45,219 nt of DNA from Alphaproteobacteria bacterium UBA1254 (GCA_002308495.1 DBVW01000010.1:1-45219); one strand, 5' to 3'; numbered from the stretch's first letter, positions 14,316 to 23,722 are shown. The notes: generated from the letters alone by a model not told the origin. Translations and numbers: made by a program.

Positions 14316-16586
14316 TTATGCTTTTCTCAAATACGAGGCATAGATTTTTTTGCGCCCCGCAGTGTCAAAATAAACCACACATTTGTCATCATCTTCAACA
14401 CTCATCAAAGTGCCTTTCCCGAAACTCGGGTGATAAACCCGCATTCCCTTATAATTTGCTTTTTTAGGTGAATTATAGCTCTCGTCAGGCTCATAAGTAT
14501 AATCTGTTTGATAAGAAGTTTTCGGTTTTACCTCATACATTTTGCGCGCCGGATAACCTCTGTTATAAGGCTGATATGAATTGTTGACAATCATCAAACA
14601 CTCGGAAGGCAGTTCGTTTAAAAAGCGCGACGGCTGATTGTTTTGCCATTGCCCGAAAATTTTGCGCGCGAAAGTCGTTAAAATATAAAGCTTTTGTTTG
14701 GCGCGCGTCAAGGCAACATAAGCAAGCCGTCTTTCTTCTTCCAAAGCGCTGCTTCCGCCCTCGTTTAAAGCGCGTTCATGCGGAAACAAACCTTCTTCCC
14801 ACCCCGGCAAAAACACAACTTCAAATTCCAAACCCTTGGCGGCATGCAGCGTCATAAGCATCACATTGTTTGAAGAAACCATCGAATCCGTATCCATCAC
14901 CAAACTGACGTGTTCCAAAAAAGCATCCAAAGTCGGATAGTTTGCCTCATCGCTCATCACGTTGACAAGTTCTTGAATGTTTTCGATTCGCCCTTCGGCT
15001 TCAACGGAATTTTCCGCTTTGAGCATGTCAAGATAACCCGATTCGTCCATCACGCGCTCGGCAATTTCATCAGGGCGAATATCTTTAAGCGCATTTTGCC
15101 AGCTTTCAAAATGATCGATAAGCTCTGAAGCGGCATTCAAAAGCTGCCCCGAAATAAGCTTTTGTTCGCACATTTCTTTAACGGCATGAAACAGACTCAT
15201 CTTGCGTTGATACGCATAATCCCTGAATTTTTGCACACTCTTATCACCGATTTTACGAGCCGGTTTGTTGATGATTCGTTCCAAAGCCAAATCATCGTCA
15301 GGCTGCGCAATAACGCGCAAATAAGCAATCATATCTCTGATTTCCATGCGCTCGTAAAACTTCGGTCCGCCGACAACCTGATAAGGAATGGCCTCTTTGA
15401 TAAAGCTTTCTTCTAATTCGCGCATCTGCGAAGCCGTGCGCACCAAAACCGCCATATCGGCATATCGAAAATTGTTGCGATGTAAATTTTCGATTTCCCG
15501 CGAAATATACGCGGCTTCTTCTTCGCCGCTGTAAAGGCTGATGACTTTAATTTTTTCGTTATCACACATTTGAGCAGGTGAGTTTTGTGCAACTCTTAAA
15601 GTTTTGCCCAATCTGCCGTCATTGTGTGCAATCAAATTTGAGGCAGCGGTTAAAATATTGCGCGTCGAGCGATAGTTTTGCTCCAAACGGATAATTTTCG
15701 CATTTGTAAAATCTTTTTCAAATTTGAGAATATTTTCAATTTCGGCACCGCGCCATGAATAAATGGATTGGTCATCATCACCGACACAACAGATATTTTT
15801 GTGCTCTTGGCTTAAAAGCCTCAAAAGAAGATATTGGCTGACGTTTGTATCTTGATATTCATCGACCATAATAAATTTGAATTTATCCTGATATTTTTTC
15901 AAAACTTCTTCGTTTGCCGGATTTTGCAGAATATCCAAAGTCGTTAAAATAATATCGCCGAAATCAACGGCATTAAGCTCAAGAAGCCGCGCCTGATATT
16001 TTTGATAAATTTGCGTTGTGATGTTACCTTTAAAATCGCGTGCAACTTTTTGCGCACTCAAACCTTTGTCTTTCCAAAGCGAAAATTTCTCAACAAAATT
16101 GGCGGGCGGATATTTTTTTTCATCTACCCCTTCGGCTTGCAAAATTTGTTTGATAAGGCGCTTTTGATCATCTTCATCTAAAATCGTAAAGTTAGGCTTT
16201 AAACCTGCAAGCTCGGCATGCACTCTCAAAATTTTAACACACATGCTGTGAAAAGTTCCGAGCCAAACGCTATCTGCCATTGAGCCGATCATTTCCTGCA
16301 CGCGTGTCTTCATTTCTTTAGCGGCTTTGTTTGTGAACGTAACCACCAAACAATTCCACGGGTTTGCCAAACCTTGTGATAAAATATAGGCAAGTCTTGT
16401 CGTCAAAACGCGAGTTTTTCCCGTTCCGGCCCCCGAAAGAACGAGCAGCGGACCTTCGGTTGTTTCAACGGCCCGGCGCTGTTCGGCATTTAATGCATCA
16501 AGCCAATCAAACTTTGACTTTAAGGCGCTGATGTTATCGTAGCTTTTCGCCTTTTCCGGTTCGTCTAAATCAAATATGTTGCTCAT
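14316..16586 (-). CDS. uvrD: ATP-dependent DNA helicase, UvrD/PcrA type
   Basis: A superfamily 1A 3'-5' helicase used in nucleotide-excision and mismatch repair and for clearing proteins from DNA. The 756-residue protein has the full motif set: Q motif (NAEQRRAV, 33-40), Walker A GAGTGKT (52-58), VDEYQDTN (motif II), GDDDQSIYSWRGA (motif III), LEQNYRS (motif IV), TLHAAKGLEF (motif V) and VALTRAK (motif VI). The C-terminal tail is the short basic Tudor-like region of PcrA/UvrD (V-x-HPSFGKGT, then a beta-rich end). No good Shine-Dalgarno precedes the ATG. It is divergent from moxR and ends at a strong terminator, so it is probably a single-gene unit. Confidence 0.95.
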   Translation of the reverse strand: MSNIFDLDEPEKAKSYDNISALKSKFDWLDALNAEQRRAVETTEGPLLVLSGAGTGKTRVLTTRLAYILSQGLANPWNCLVVTFTNKAAKEMKTRVQEMIGSMADSVWLGTFHSMCVKILRVHAELAGLKPNFTILDEDDQKRLIKQILQAEGVDEKKYPPANFVEKFSLWKDKGLSAQKVARDFKGNITTQIYQKYQARLLELNAVDFGDIILTTLDILQNPANEEVLKKYQDKFKFIMVDEYQDTNVSQYLLLRLLSQEHKNICCVGDDDQSIYSWRGAEIENILKFEKDFTNAKIIRLEQNYRSTRNILTAASNLIAHNDGRLGKTLRVAQNSPAQMCDNEKIKVISLYSGEEEAAYISREIENLHRNNFRYADMAVLVRTASQMRELEESFIKEAIPYQVVGGPKFYERMEIRDMIAYLRVIAQPDDDLALERIINKPARKIGDKSVQKFRDYAYQRKMSLFHAVKEMCEQKLISGQLLNAASELIDHFESWQNALKDIRPDEIAERVMDESGYLDMLKAENSVEAEGRIENIQELVNVMSDEANYPTLDAFLEHVSLVMDTDSMVSSNNVMLMTLHAAKGLEFEVVFLPGWEEGLFPHERALNEGGSSALEEERRLAYVALTRAKQKLYILTTFARKIFGQWQNNQPSRFLNELPSECLMIVNNSYQPYNRGYPARKMYEVKPKTSYQTDYTYEPDESYNSPKKANYKGMRVYHPSFGKGTLMSVEDDDKCVVYFDTAGRKKIYASYLRKA

Positions 16587-16601
16587 TGATGTGATTACTT
16601 C

Positions 16602-16632
16602 TTGTAATTTTTCAAAAATTTGCCTATATAAT
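16602..16632 (+). promoter_or_regulatory. Candidate promoter of moxR-DUF58
   Basis: TTGTAA (16602-16607) with TATATA (16625-16630, 17-base spacer) or the overlapping TATAAT (16627-16632, 19-base spacer), in the 102-base gap between divergent uvrD and moxR. Confidence 0.45.
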
Positions 16633-16688
16633 AAAACAGTTTAGAAAAAAAGTTGTTTTAAAATTTGTGTTGTTAACAGGGGAAAACA

Positions 16689-17675
16689 ATGTCCGAATTA
16701 AGAGAAAAAGTTTTAGAATTAAAATCTCATCTTGAAGGCATCATTGTCGGGCAGGATGACTTAATCAAAAAAATGCTGATTACGCTTTTGGCATCAGGTC
16801 ATGCGCTTCTTGAGGGCGCACCGGGTTTGGCAAAAACAAAAGCAATTAAAACTTTGGCTTGCTCCATTAACGCAGATTTTAACCGAATTCAATTCACGCC
16901 GGATTTGCTTCCGTCAGATATCACGGGCAGCGATATTTACCTTTCATCGACCGGTTCGTTTGATTTTAAGAAAGGCCCCGTGTTTGCCAATTTCGTTTTG
17001 GCGGATGAAATCAACCGTGCGCCCGCAAAAGTTCAATCGGCGTTGTTGGAAGCAATGGCCGAAAAACAGGTCAGCGTCGGCGGAAAGGTTTATAAATTGC
17101 CCGATTTGTTTATGGTCATGGCAACGCAAAACCCGATTGAGCATGAGGGCACATACAACTTGCCTGAAGCGCAGTTAGACCGTTTCTTGCTTTACATTAA
17201 AATTGACCAGCCTGATGCCAAAACCGAAAAGAAAATTTTATCTTTGGTCAGGGCAGAAGAGATGAACTGCAAAGAAAACAACGCTTCAAAAGGTGCTGAA
17301 AAAGAATATAAGAAGATGAGCGTTCAAGAAATTTTAAATGCATCTCAAGAGGTTTTGAAAATACATACTTCCGAAGCCGTAGAAAATTATATTGTTGAAT
17401 TGATTATGGCAACACGCCATCCTGAAAAATACAATGAAGAATTAAAAGGTGCGGTTCGCTACGGTGCAAGTCCGCGTGCAACCATCGCGCTCGACAAATG
17501 CGCAAAAATCAACGCATGGCTTGAAGGGCGCGATTTTGTTACGCCTGAAGATATTCATGCCGTTGTTTATGACGTTTTGCGTCATCGAATCATTTTAAGC
17601 TTTGAAGCTTTGGCCGAAGGCTTAACGACGGATGATGTCATTTCATCGCTCTTAAAGGTTGTTCCTTTGCCGTAA
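16689..17675 (+). CDS. MoxR-family AAA+ ATPase
   Basis: MoxR ATPases act as chaperone-like remodelers, usually with a DUF58 protein and von Willebrand A domain proteins. The 328-residue protein has Walker A GAPGLAKT (43-50), Walker B LADEINRAP (D106, E107), sensor 1 MATQNP, an EAQLDRFL arginine-finger region and a C-terminal helical lid. This matches the family's usual length. AGGGGA precedes the ATG. The DUF58 gene follows after 11 bases, so they form one unit. Target proteins cannot be told from the sequence. Confidence 0.93.
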   Translation: MSELREKVLELKSHLEGIIVGQDDLIKKMLITLLASGHALLEGAPGLAKTKAIKTLACSINADFNRIQFTPDLLPSDITGSDIYLSSTGSFDFKKGPVFANFVLADEINRAPAKVQSALLEAMAEKQVSVGGKVYKLPDLFMVMATQNPIEHEGTYNLPEAQLDRFLLYIKIDQPDAKTEKKILSLVRAEEMNCKENNASKGAEKEYKKMSVQEILNASQEVLKIHTSEAVENYIVELIMATRHPEKYNEELKGAVRYGASPRATIALDKCAKINAWLEGRDFVTPEDIHAVVYDVLRHRIILSFEALAEGLTTDDVISSLLKVVPLP

Positions 17676-17686
17676 AGGAGAAAGCT

Positions 17687-18628
17687 TTGGCATTTGAAGG
17701 TTTAAAATCGTTCTTGCAAAAAAAAGAAGACAAAGGCTCGGATGAAATGCTGTCACCGAGTTTTAAAACTTTGATGCGCATGAAAAACGATGTTCCTTAT
17801 CTCAAAGATTTTAATTTTAAAAAAACAACACAGCAATCGGGCGATTCGCACTCGGCGTTTAAAGGAAGAGGCATCGAATTTGAAGAGGTGAGGGCATATC
17901 AGTTCGGTGATGATGTGCGTGATATTGATTGGCGTGTTACTGCCCGAAAAAATCAGCCGTTTACAAAACTGTATGCTGAGGAAAAAGACCGAGAAGTTTA
18001 CGTTTGGCTTGATCTGTCATCAAAGATGTATTTCGGCACGAAAGGATCGCTTAAATCGGTTACGGCATCAAAGGCGGCGGCGCTTTTGGGGTGGCTTGCG
18101 CTTTCGTATAAAGATCGTTTCGGAATGGCGCTTTATACGGGCAAACGGACATACATGTTTGAAGCGCGTCGCACGCAGGAATATTTTTTATCGATGTTGA
18201 AAAAAATCGAAACGGAAGCCAAAAACAATTTGAAATTGTCTGAAGAACGGGAAACACAAGAAAAATCGTTGCAATATTTAGAACAAAAAACACAAAGAAA
18301 TGCAATTGTGTTTTTGGTCGGCAGTTTTGATTTGAAAGACGAGGCTGTTTTTAAAGAAATCTCGTCTTTAACACGCGAAAACGAAGTTTATGTCATAGAT
18401 ATTTTTGACCGTCTCGAAGCCGTTTGTCCGCCTGAAGGGGAATATTTGGCTCAATATAACGGTAAGCAGGAATATATCAGAAATTTCGATAAAAAATATG
18501 CTGTTTCCTATGAGGCTTATTTTGCAAATAAGCGCCGCGAAATTCAAGATTTTTGCAAAAAAATCGGAGCACAATACAGAGCGGTTCGAACGGACTTACC
18601 GCTTCACAACCAAATTCGCCCGATTTAA
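17687..18628 (+). CDS. DUF58 domain protein, MoxR partner
   Basis: DUF58 proteins are the regular partners of MoxR ATPases and have a degenerate von Willebrand A-like fold. The 313-residue protein carries the family signature FEEVRAYQFGDDVRDIDWRV (about 65-84) followed by ARKNQPF. A V-W-L-D-L-S-S-K-M strand follows (about 106-114), like a metal-ion-dependent adhesion site (D-x-S-x-S) with the second serine changed to lysine. The start is TTG at 17687, with AAGGAG 6 bases upstream overlapping the moxR stop. No membrane segment is visible. The vWA (BatA/BatB-like) genes that often follow are absent. Its stop lies 5 bases from the stop of convergent lptG. Confidence 0.9.
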   Translation: MAFEGLKSFLQKKEDKGSDEMLSPSFKTLMRMKNDVPYLKDFNFKKTTQQSGDSHSAFKGRGIEFEEVRAYQFGDDVRDIDWRVTARKNQPFTKLYAEEKDREVYVWLDLSSKMYFGTKGSLKSVTASKAAALLGWLALSYKDRFGMALYTGKRTYMFEARRTQEYFLSMLKKIETEAKNNLKLSEERETQEKSLQYLEQKTQRNAIVFLVGSFDLKDEAVFKEISSLTRENEVYVIDIFDRLEAVCPPEGEYLAQYNGKQEYIRNFDKKYAVSYEAYFANKRREIQDFCKKIGAQYRAVRTDLPLHNQIRPI

Positions 18629-18633
18629 TTTTT

Positions 18634-19743
18634 TTATCTTTCTTCTTTGATAAGCATAAAAGTAACGCCGAGAAGCATAACGATTGCCGCAGGCGACCAA
18701 ACGGCGAGCCAAATGGGGATATATCCGTTAATGCCGAAGGCATAAATAAGTTGTGATGAAAAATAAACCATAAAACCGGTTGTGATGCCGGCGACAATCA
18801 TAAACATCACGCCGCCCTGACGAACGCTCGGCGTTAAAGAAAAGATTGCCGAAATCAAAACCATGGCAACAAGCAGAAAGGGCGAAGCCCAAAGTGAAAG
18901 ATAGCGCATAATGTGTCTTGAAGCCCTAAATCCTGAAGATTGATAAAAACGAATGGTATCAGGCAATTCCCAAAAAGAAATCGCATCCGGATCAACAAAA
19001 TTTTCTTTAATTCGCTGTAAAGTGATAGACGTTTTATATTCATAAGAAGGCAATGTTTGTGTTTTCTTGCCTGTTTGAAAAATGTGCACGCCGCGCAGCT
19101 TGAAATTTCTTTTGCTTAGTTCGCCGAGAAGTCCGTCAATGCGCCGTAAAATTTGGCTGTTCTGATCCATTTCCAAAATCGAAATATCTTTCATCGATAA
19201 AACATCATTACTTTCTTGGTGCAATGATTTTGCCTGAACGACCAGAATTTTATCATTTCCTTCCGCTTCCCTGATCCATAAACCCTTGCTTGAAAAAAGC
19301 ATTGCTGTCGGATCTCGTGTAACAAAACGATATTTTAAGGTGGCATGCATTTCATACATTTTGGATGAAATCGGGTTAATCAAGGCAACATTAATAACAC
19401 CGACGGCAAAAACCGTGATCAAAACAGGTTTTAAAAATCCCCAAACGGAAACCCCCGATGATCTGATAATCACATATTCGTTGCTTTTACTGACACGCCA
19501 AAAAGTAATCATGGCGGCAACCATCATCACAAACGGCAAAACCTTATCAATCGTTTCGGGCAACTTCGTTAACGCATATTTGAAAACATAATCCATTCCC
19601 GTATCTTCACGTCCGGAAATACGTCTTAAAGCTTCAATCGAATCAAACATCATGATAATACCCATAATGGTGAGCAAAACCATTAAAAAGGTAAAAACAA
19701 TTTGCTTTGATAAATAGCGTCCGATGATTGAATTAAATTTCAT
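18634..19743 (-). CDS. lptG: LPS export ABC transporter permease, LptG/LptF (YjgP/YjgQ) family
   Basis: LptG with LptF forms the inner-membrane part of the LptB2FG machine that extracts lipopolysaccharide toward the outer membrane. The 369-residue protein has the family layout: three N-terminal membrane helices (about 12-32, 60-82, 100-125), a periplasmic beta-jellyroll (about 135-265) and three C-terminal helices (about 280-300, 312-332, 340-362). LptF has the same fold, so F versus G is by overall resemblance. The partner is not beside it. It is the last gene of the yicC-gmk-cysK-lptG unit, 24 bases after cysK. Its presence implies an LPS-bearing outer membrane. Confidence 0.85.
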   Translation of the reverse strand: MKFNSIIGRYLSKQIVFTFLMVLLTIMGIIMMFDSIEALRRISGREDTGMDYVFKYALTKLPETIDKVLPFVMMVAAMITFWRVSKSNEYVIIRSSGVSVWGFLKPVLITVFAVGVINVALINPISSKMYEMHATLKYRFVTRDPTAMLFSSKGLWIREAEGNDKILVVQAKSLHQESNDVLSMKDISILEMDQNSQILRRIDGLLGELSKRNFKLRGVHIFQTGKKTQTLPSYEYKTSITLQRIKENFVDPDAISFWELPDTIRFYQSSGFRASRHIMRYLSLWASPFLLVAMVLISAIFSLTPSVRQGGVMFMIVAGITTGFMVYFSSQLIYAFGINGYIPIWLAVWSPAAIVMLLGVTFMLIKEER

Positions 19744-19767
19744 GCAGTTCTTTCAAAGAGATAACAA

Positions 19768-20694
19768 CTATTTAAAATAGCTCATTGAGAGATATCTCTC
19801 AATAGCGTCGGGAAAGATAACCACAATATTTTTGTTTTTCATTTCGCCGCGTTTGGCTATTTCGATGGCGGCCTTAAGTGCGGCGCCGGCAGAAATACCG
19901 ATGGCAAGACCTTGAAGTTTGGCGGCAATCTGTGCGCCTTTGAAGGCATCTTCGTTTTCAACTTTAACGACCTCATCAACCAGCTTGCTGTCATAAAAAG
20001 GCGGCACAAAGTTTGCCCCGATTCCCGGAATTTTATGTGCTCCTGCAATACCGCCCGAAAGCACGGGGTTTGATGCCGGTTCAACCGCAAAAACATTTAA
20101 ATCCGGATTGCATGTTTTCAAAACGCTTGCCGTTCCCGTGATTGTGCCGGAAGTACCGACCCCGGCAACCAAAGCATCAATTTCGCCCGCCGTATCTTCT
20201 AAAATTTCGGTCGCGGTCGTTAAACTGTGAACTTCGGGATTGGCCTTGTTTTCAAACTGATTTAAGATAATAACGTTTTTGTTTTTTTCTTTTAAGATTT
20301 GTGCTTTTTGAATAGCGCCCTTCATACCGTCCTCGGCCGGTGTTAAAATAACCTCGGCGCCGAAATGTTTAATCAGCAAAATACGTTCTCTTGTCATATT
20401 TTCGGGCATGATAATCACAAGCTTATAACCTTTTGCGGCGCAAATGGCGGCAAGTCCTATACCGGTGTTGCCCGAAGTCGCTTCAACAAAAACCGTGTCT
20501 TTTGTAATTTTGGTAAAAGGCACCGTTTCAAGCATATGCTTTGCCACTCTGTCCTTAACTGAAAAAGCCGGATTAAAAAACTCGCACTTTCCGAACAACC
20601 GGGCTTTGAGCTTAAATTTTGTTTCAATTCTTTTGAGCCGAACGAGAGGCGTATGTCCGACAAGTTCTTCGACGCTGTTATAAATATTTTTCAT
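19768..20694 (-). CDS. cysK: Cysteine synthase (O-acetylserine sulfhydrylase)
   Basis: A pyridoxal-phosphate enzyme that makes cysteine from O-acetylserine and sulfide. The 308-residue protein has the cofactor lysine in NPAFSVKDR (K47), the substrate loop TSGNTGIGLA, the phosphate-binding GVGTSGTITG and the C-terminal SAG serine. The length is typical. Near the C-terminus the usual PDSGERYLS reads PDAIERYLS, a mild change. It overlaps the gmk stop by one base (TAATG), so it sits inside an operon of unrelated functions with no visible cysteine-responsive regulation. CysM or a cystathionine beta-synthase-like enzyme is less likely. Confidence 0.92.
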   Translation of the reverse strand: MKNIYNSVEELVGHTPLVRLKRIETKFKLKARLFGKCEFFNPAFSVKDRVAKHMLETVPFTKITKDTVFVEATSGNTGIGLAAICAAKGYKLVIIMPENMTRERILLIKHFGAEVILTPAEDGMKGAIQKAQILKEKNKNVIILNQFENKANPEVHSLTTATEILEDTAGEIDALVAGVGTSGTITGTASVLKTCNPDLNVFAVEPASNPVLSGGIAGAHKIPGIGANFVPPFYDSKLVDEVVKVENEDAFKGAQIAAKLQGLAIGISAGAALKAAIEIAKRGEMKNKNIVVIFPDAIERYLSMSYFK

Positions 20695-21359
20695 TATTGC
20701 TCGCCCGCTTCATCAATCAGCTGTTTAACAAAACTCTTTAAGCCGACTTGGCGAACGCGTTTCATACGCTCGCAAGAAATAATACGGCGCACTTTTTGAA
20801 TCGTTTCTTCCAGATTGGCATTAACCAACACATAATCAAATTCATTCCAATGTTTGATTTTTTCAACAATTAAATCCATACGTTTTTCAATAACGGCATT
20901 CGAGTCCGTCCCTCTGCTGATAAGACGTCGCTTAACTTCGGCAACCGACGGCGGCAACAAATAAATCGATACGACTTTGTCGGGCGCTTTCTCTTTCATT
21001 TGTCGCATACCGACCCAGTCCAGATCAAAGATAACGTCTTGGCCGATATTGATAAAACTGTCAACCTCAGAGCGCAATGTGCCGTATCTTGAACCGTATT
21101 GAGAATCAACATATTCATAAAAAGCATCTTGAGCTTTTAACATATCATACTCGTCATTTGAAATGTAGTAATAATCAACGCCTTCAACTTCGCCTTCGCG
21201 TTTCGGGCGGGTGGTCACCGAAACGGAAAATTTAAGATTTGGGTCTTGTGCCAACAGCTCTTTAATGATTGTTGTTTTACCCGTTCCGGAAGGTGCTTCG
21301 ATAATAAACATCGCACCTTTTCTGGTTGTTTTCAAATGTTCGATAACGTCACTGGTCAT
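20694..21359 (-). CDS. gmk: Guanylate kinase
   Basis: The enzyme phosphorylates GMP (and dGMP) to GDP. The 221-residue protein has the P-loop PSGTGKT (23-29), the GMP-binding TTRPKREGEVEGVDYYY and the Y-G-S-R-Y-G-T nucleotide-site strand. It also has a lid with RLISRGTDS and a C-terminal VNANLEE. Slightly longer than the E. coli enzyme at both ends. GGAG within the yicC stop region serves as ribosome binding site, and the gap from yicC is 6 bases. The yicC-gmk order is conserved in Proteobacteria. Confidence 0.95.
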   Translation of the reverse strand: MTSDVIEHLKTTRKGAMFIIEAPSGTGKTTIIKELLAQDPNLKFSVSVTTRPKREGEVEGVDYYYISNDEYDMLKAQDAFYEYVDSQYGSRYGTLRSEVDSFINIGQDVIFDLDWVGMRQMKEKAPDKVVSIYLLPPSVAEVKRRLISRGTDSNAVIEKRMDLIVEKIKHWNEFDYVLVNANLEETIQKVRRIISCERMKRVRQVGLKSFVKQLIDEAGEQ

Positions 21360-21365
21360 TTTTAT

Positions 21366-22268
21366 TTACTCCATATTTTGCACTTGTTCTCTGAATTGTT
21401 CAATAAGGGCTTTAAGCTCCATGCCGATTTGCGTTTGTGTTAAATCCATCGATTTTGAACACAAAGTGTTTGTTTCGCGGTTAAGCTCTTGGCATAAAAA
21501 GTCAAGCCTGCGTCCGATATTGCCGCCGGTTTTAAAAATCTCGCGCGCGGTTGCCGTATGTGCTTTTAGCCTGTCAATTTCTTCTTTAACATCGGCGCGC
21601 ATCACATAAAACAAAACTTCTTGTTCCAAACGTTCGGGTGCAACATTAACTTCGTTTTTAAAAGAATTGATTTGTTCTAAAATTTTAGCGCGGATTGTTT
21701 CTTGAGAATTTTGAACGATTTTTTCGACTTCTTCGCGATTTTGATCAATGTTGTCCAAAATTTTAAGAAGAGCCGCTCCGATTTTCTCGCCTTCTTTTTG
21801 CCGATCGGATTGAAGCTTTTGAATAACATTTTCCAAACTCTCAAAAATGGCGCGGTGAAACAAAATTTTTGTTTCATCGTCCAAAACATAATCCGAGGTT
21901 TTGACAACACCCGAAATTTTCAAAAGCTCGACGGGCGAAGGTTTTGAAAAAACATTTTCGTTTTCAAAATAAAGTTTTAAAGCCTCATCTTTTAAAACAT
22001 TCAAAAGTGTTTCATTGATTTGAACATCAGCGGTCTCTGTTTCGTTTTGCACATTCAAAAACAAATTAAACGTGCCGCGTGAAAAATTTTGAGAAACGAG
22101 GTTTTTAACCTCATTTTCGATTTCTTCAAAGCCCAAAGGAAGCTTGATTTTAATATCCAGCCCTTTGGCATTTACGCTTTTTACTTCCCATGAAAAAGAA
22201 TATTTTGCCGAGTCTTTTTCAAAAATGCCGTCAGATCTCGCAAAACCGGTCATACTTGATATGTTCAA
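21366..22268 (-). CDS. yicC: YicC/YloC-family endoribonuclease
   Basis: YicC proteins are recently recognised RNA endonucleases linked to small-RNA decay and stress. The 300-residue protein begins with the family's SMTGFAR signature. It contains the N-terminal YicC domain (to about 155) and the C-terminal DUF1732 domain (about 215-300), ending in the characteristic EDR/LNRETNTLCSKS and MELKALIEQFREQVQN stretches. The start is TTG at 22268, with GGGAG 8 bases upstream. An ATG five codons in would cut the conserved N-terminus. It is the first gene of a four-gene unit leading to gmk, cysK and lptG. Confidence 0.92.
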   Translation of the reverse strand: MNISSMTGFARSDGIFEKDSAKYSFSWEVKSVNAKGLDIKIKLPLGFEEIENEVKNLVSQNFSRGTFNLFLNVQNETETADVQINETLLNVLKDEALKLYFENENVFSKPSPVELLKISGVVKTSDYVLDDETKILFHRAIFESLENVIQKLQSDRQKEGEKIGAALLKILDNIDQNREEVEKIVQNSQETIRAKILEQINSFKNEVNVAPERLEQEVLFYVMRADVKEEIDRLKAHTATAREIFKTGGNIGRRLDFLCQELNRETNTLCSKSMDLTQTQIGMELKALIEQFREQVQNME

Positions 22269-22293
22269 AAAAATTCTCCCTTTTAAATTATTT

Positions 22294-22304
22294 TGATATA
22301 TAAT
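22294..22304 (+). promoter_or_regulatory. Candidate extended -10 for the dehydrogenase gene
   Basis: TG at 22294-22295 precedes overlapping TATATA (22297-22302) and TATAAT (22299-22304) boxes, about 40 bases before the ATG at 22340. No good -35 is visible. Confidence 0.4.
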
Positions 22305-22339
22305 ACAAAAAATATGTTAAAAATTACTTAGGAAAAACC

Positions 22340-23101
22340 ATGACAAATATTGAAAATATTCTGATTACGGGTGCCTCATCGGGCATCGGCGAAGCCTTAG
22401 CGCTTTATTATGCCGCAAACGGCGCAAAAAATCTTTTTTTATGCGGACGAAACGAAGAGCGCTTAAAAGCGGTGGCTGAAAAATGCCGCGCATACGGTGT
22501 CTCGGTCTATGAAAAAGTTTTGAATGTAACGGACAAAACTCAAGTTGAAAACTGGGTTAAAGATTCAAATGAAAAAGCGCCGCTTAATCTTGTTTTTGCA
22601 AATGCGGGTGTTTCAACGGGCGCAGAAACATGCGAGCATATTTATAACACCTTTAACACCAATATTTTCGGTGTTTTAAATACAATAACGCCTGCAATTG
22701 AAATATTTCAAACAAGAAAAGACAACAGCAAAAAAATTATCGCGATGACGGCTTCCATTGCGGGTTATCACGGGCTTCCGGCGTGTCCGTCATACAGCGC
22801 TTCCAAAGCGTGTGTTAAAGCATACGGCGAAGCTATGCGCGAACGCCTGAAAAAAGACGGCATACAAGTTTCAACGATTTGCCCCGGATTCGTTCGCTCG
22901 CGCATCACCGATAAAAACACGTGCCCGATGCCGTTTTTTATGGAAGCAAATAAGGCGGCTGAAATCATCGCAAAACGGCTTGAAAAAAATGTCGGGTTGA
23001 TTGCCTTTCCGTTTCCGATGCGCTTGTCGGTTTATCTTTTATCGATTCTGCCGAATTGCATCAGCGGATTTATCTACGGCAAATTACCGCATAAAGTGTA
23101 A
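22340..23101 (+). CDS. Short-chain dehydrogenase/reductase
   Basis: A classical SDR-family NAD(P)-dependent oxidoreductase of 253 residues. The cofactor motif TGASSGIG lies at about 10-17, NAG at about 88-90, and the catalytic triad is Ser (in MTASIAG), Tyr and Lys (YSASK). An Arg in GRNEER after the second strand suggests NADP preference. PGFVRSRIT follows the active site. The C-terminal 45 residues are hydrophobic, with a PFPMRLSVYLLSILP stretch that may bind the membrane. AGGA precedes the ATG. It is a single gene between divergent yicC and convergent smr. The substrate is unknown. Confidence 0.9.
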   Translation: MTNIENILITGASSGIGEALALYYAANGAKNLFLCGRNEERLKAVAEKCRAYGVSVYEKVLNVTDKTQVENWVKDSNEKAPLNLVFANAGVSTGAETCEHIYNTFNTNIFGVLNTITPAIEIFQTRKDNSKKIIAMTASIAGYHGLPACPSYSASKACVKAYGEAMRERLKKDGIQVSTICPGFVRSRITDKNTCPMPFFMEANKAAEIIAKRLEKNVGLIAFPFPMRLSVYLLSILPNCISGFIYGKLPHKV

Positions 23102-23133
23102 AAAAATAGGAGCCTTAAATTTTGACGCTTCCT
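23100..23133 (-). terminator. Terminator of the Tim44-mltA-smr unit, containing repeat copy 2
   Basis: On the minus strand AGGAAGC, a 13-base loop and GCTCCT form a stem with one bulged base, followed by A and seven T. The T tract overlaps the stop codon of the convergent dehydrogenase. Bases 23108-23127 are the second copy of the intergenic repeat at 14188-14207. Confidence 0.55.
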
Positions 23134-23196
23134 TTAAGATAGGGTATCAAAAATTTCTTTAAGAATCTAAATGAAATAAAAAAACTGTAACCGGTG

Positions 23197-23721
23197 TCAG
23201 CTCCGTTTCCGTCGAAGCAAAATATAAAGCGCACCGCTGCCGCCGAGCTTCGGCGAAGGGTGAATAAACGTCAAAATCATCGGCGCCAAAGCCTCATTTT
23301 TAAGCCACATCGGAACATGTTGCTTTAAAACGCCTTTGGCATCAAAAATATCTTGCTCGGGGTGAGGAAGGCCTTTGCCGGTAACAATCAAAACCGCACG
23401 TTTCCCCTGATTAAAAGAAGATATAATAAAGCGTTGAACGGCATCAAAAGCCGCATCAACGGTAAACCCGTGCAAATCAAGCTCGGCCTCAACACCGAAT
23501 TCTTCCCTTTTAAAACGGCGCATTGTTTGCTTGTCAATATCAGCTGTCGATCCGAGTTCAACATCATGATGAAAAGTTTTTAAAAGAGGCGTGTTTTGCG
23601 CCGCGTTTGAATGTTTTTTAATCTTTGTTCGTGAGGGCGAAACGACACGATTCGTTTGCCTGATTTTTTTAACATCAGACATGGCTTCTTCAAAAAAAAG
23701 TTCATCTTCTTTATCGGTCAT
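23197..23721 (-). CDS. Smr-domain protein
   Basis: Smr domains have nicking-nuclease or RNA-binding activity. The 174-residue protein has a charged N-terminus (1-75) and a C-terminal Smr domain (about 78-172) with the markers L-D-L-H-G-F-T (81-87), VLIVTGKGLPH and a final GGSGALYILLRR. The ATG follows the mltA stop after one base with no Shine-Dalgarno, so translation is probably coupled. Tim44-like, mltA, smr is the usual alphaproteobacterial order. Confidence 0.9.
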   Translation of the reverse strand: MTDKEDELFFEEAMSDVKKIRQTNRVVSPSRTKIKKHSNAAQNTPLLKTFHHDVELGSTADIDKQTMRRFKREEFGVEAELDLHGFTVDAAFDAVQRFIISSFNQGKRAVLIVTGKGLPHPEQDIFDAKGVLKQHVPMWLKNEALAPMILTFIHPSPKLGGSGALYILLRRKRS

Positions 23722-23722
23722 T

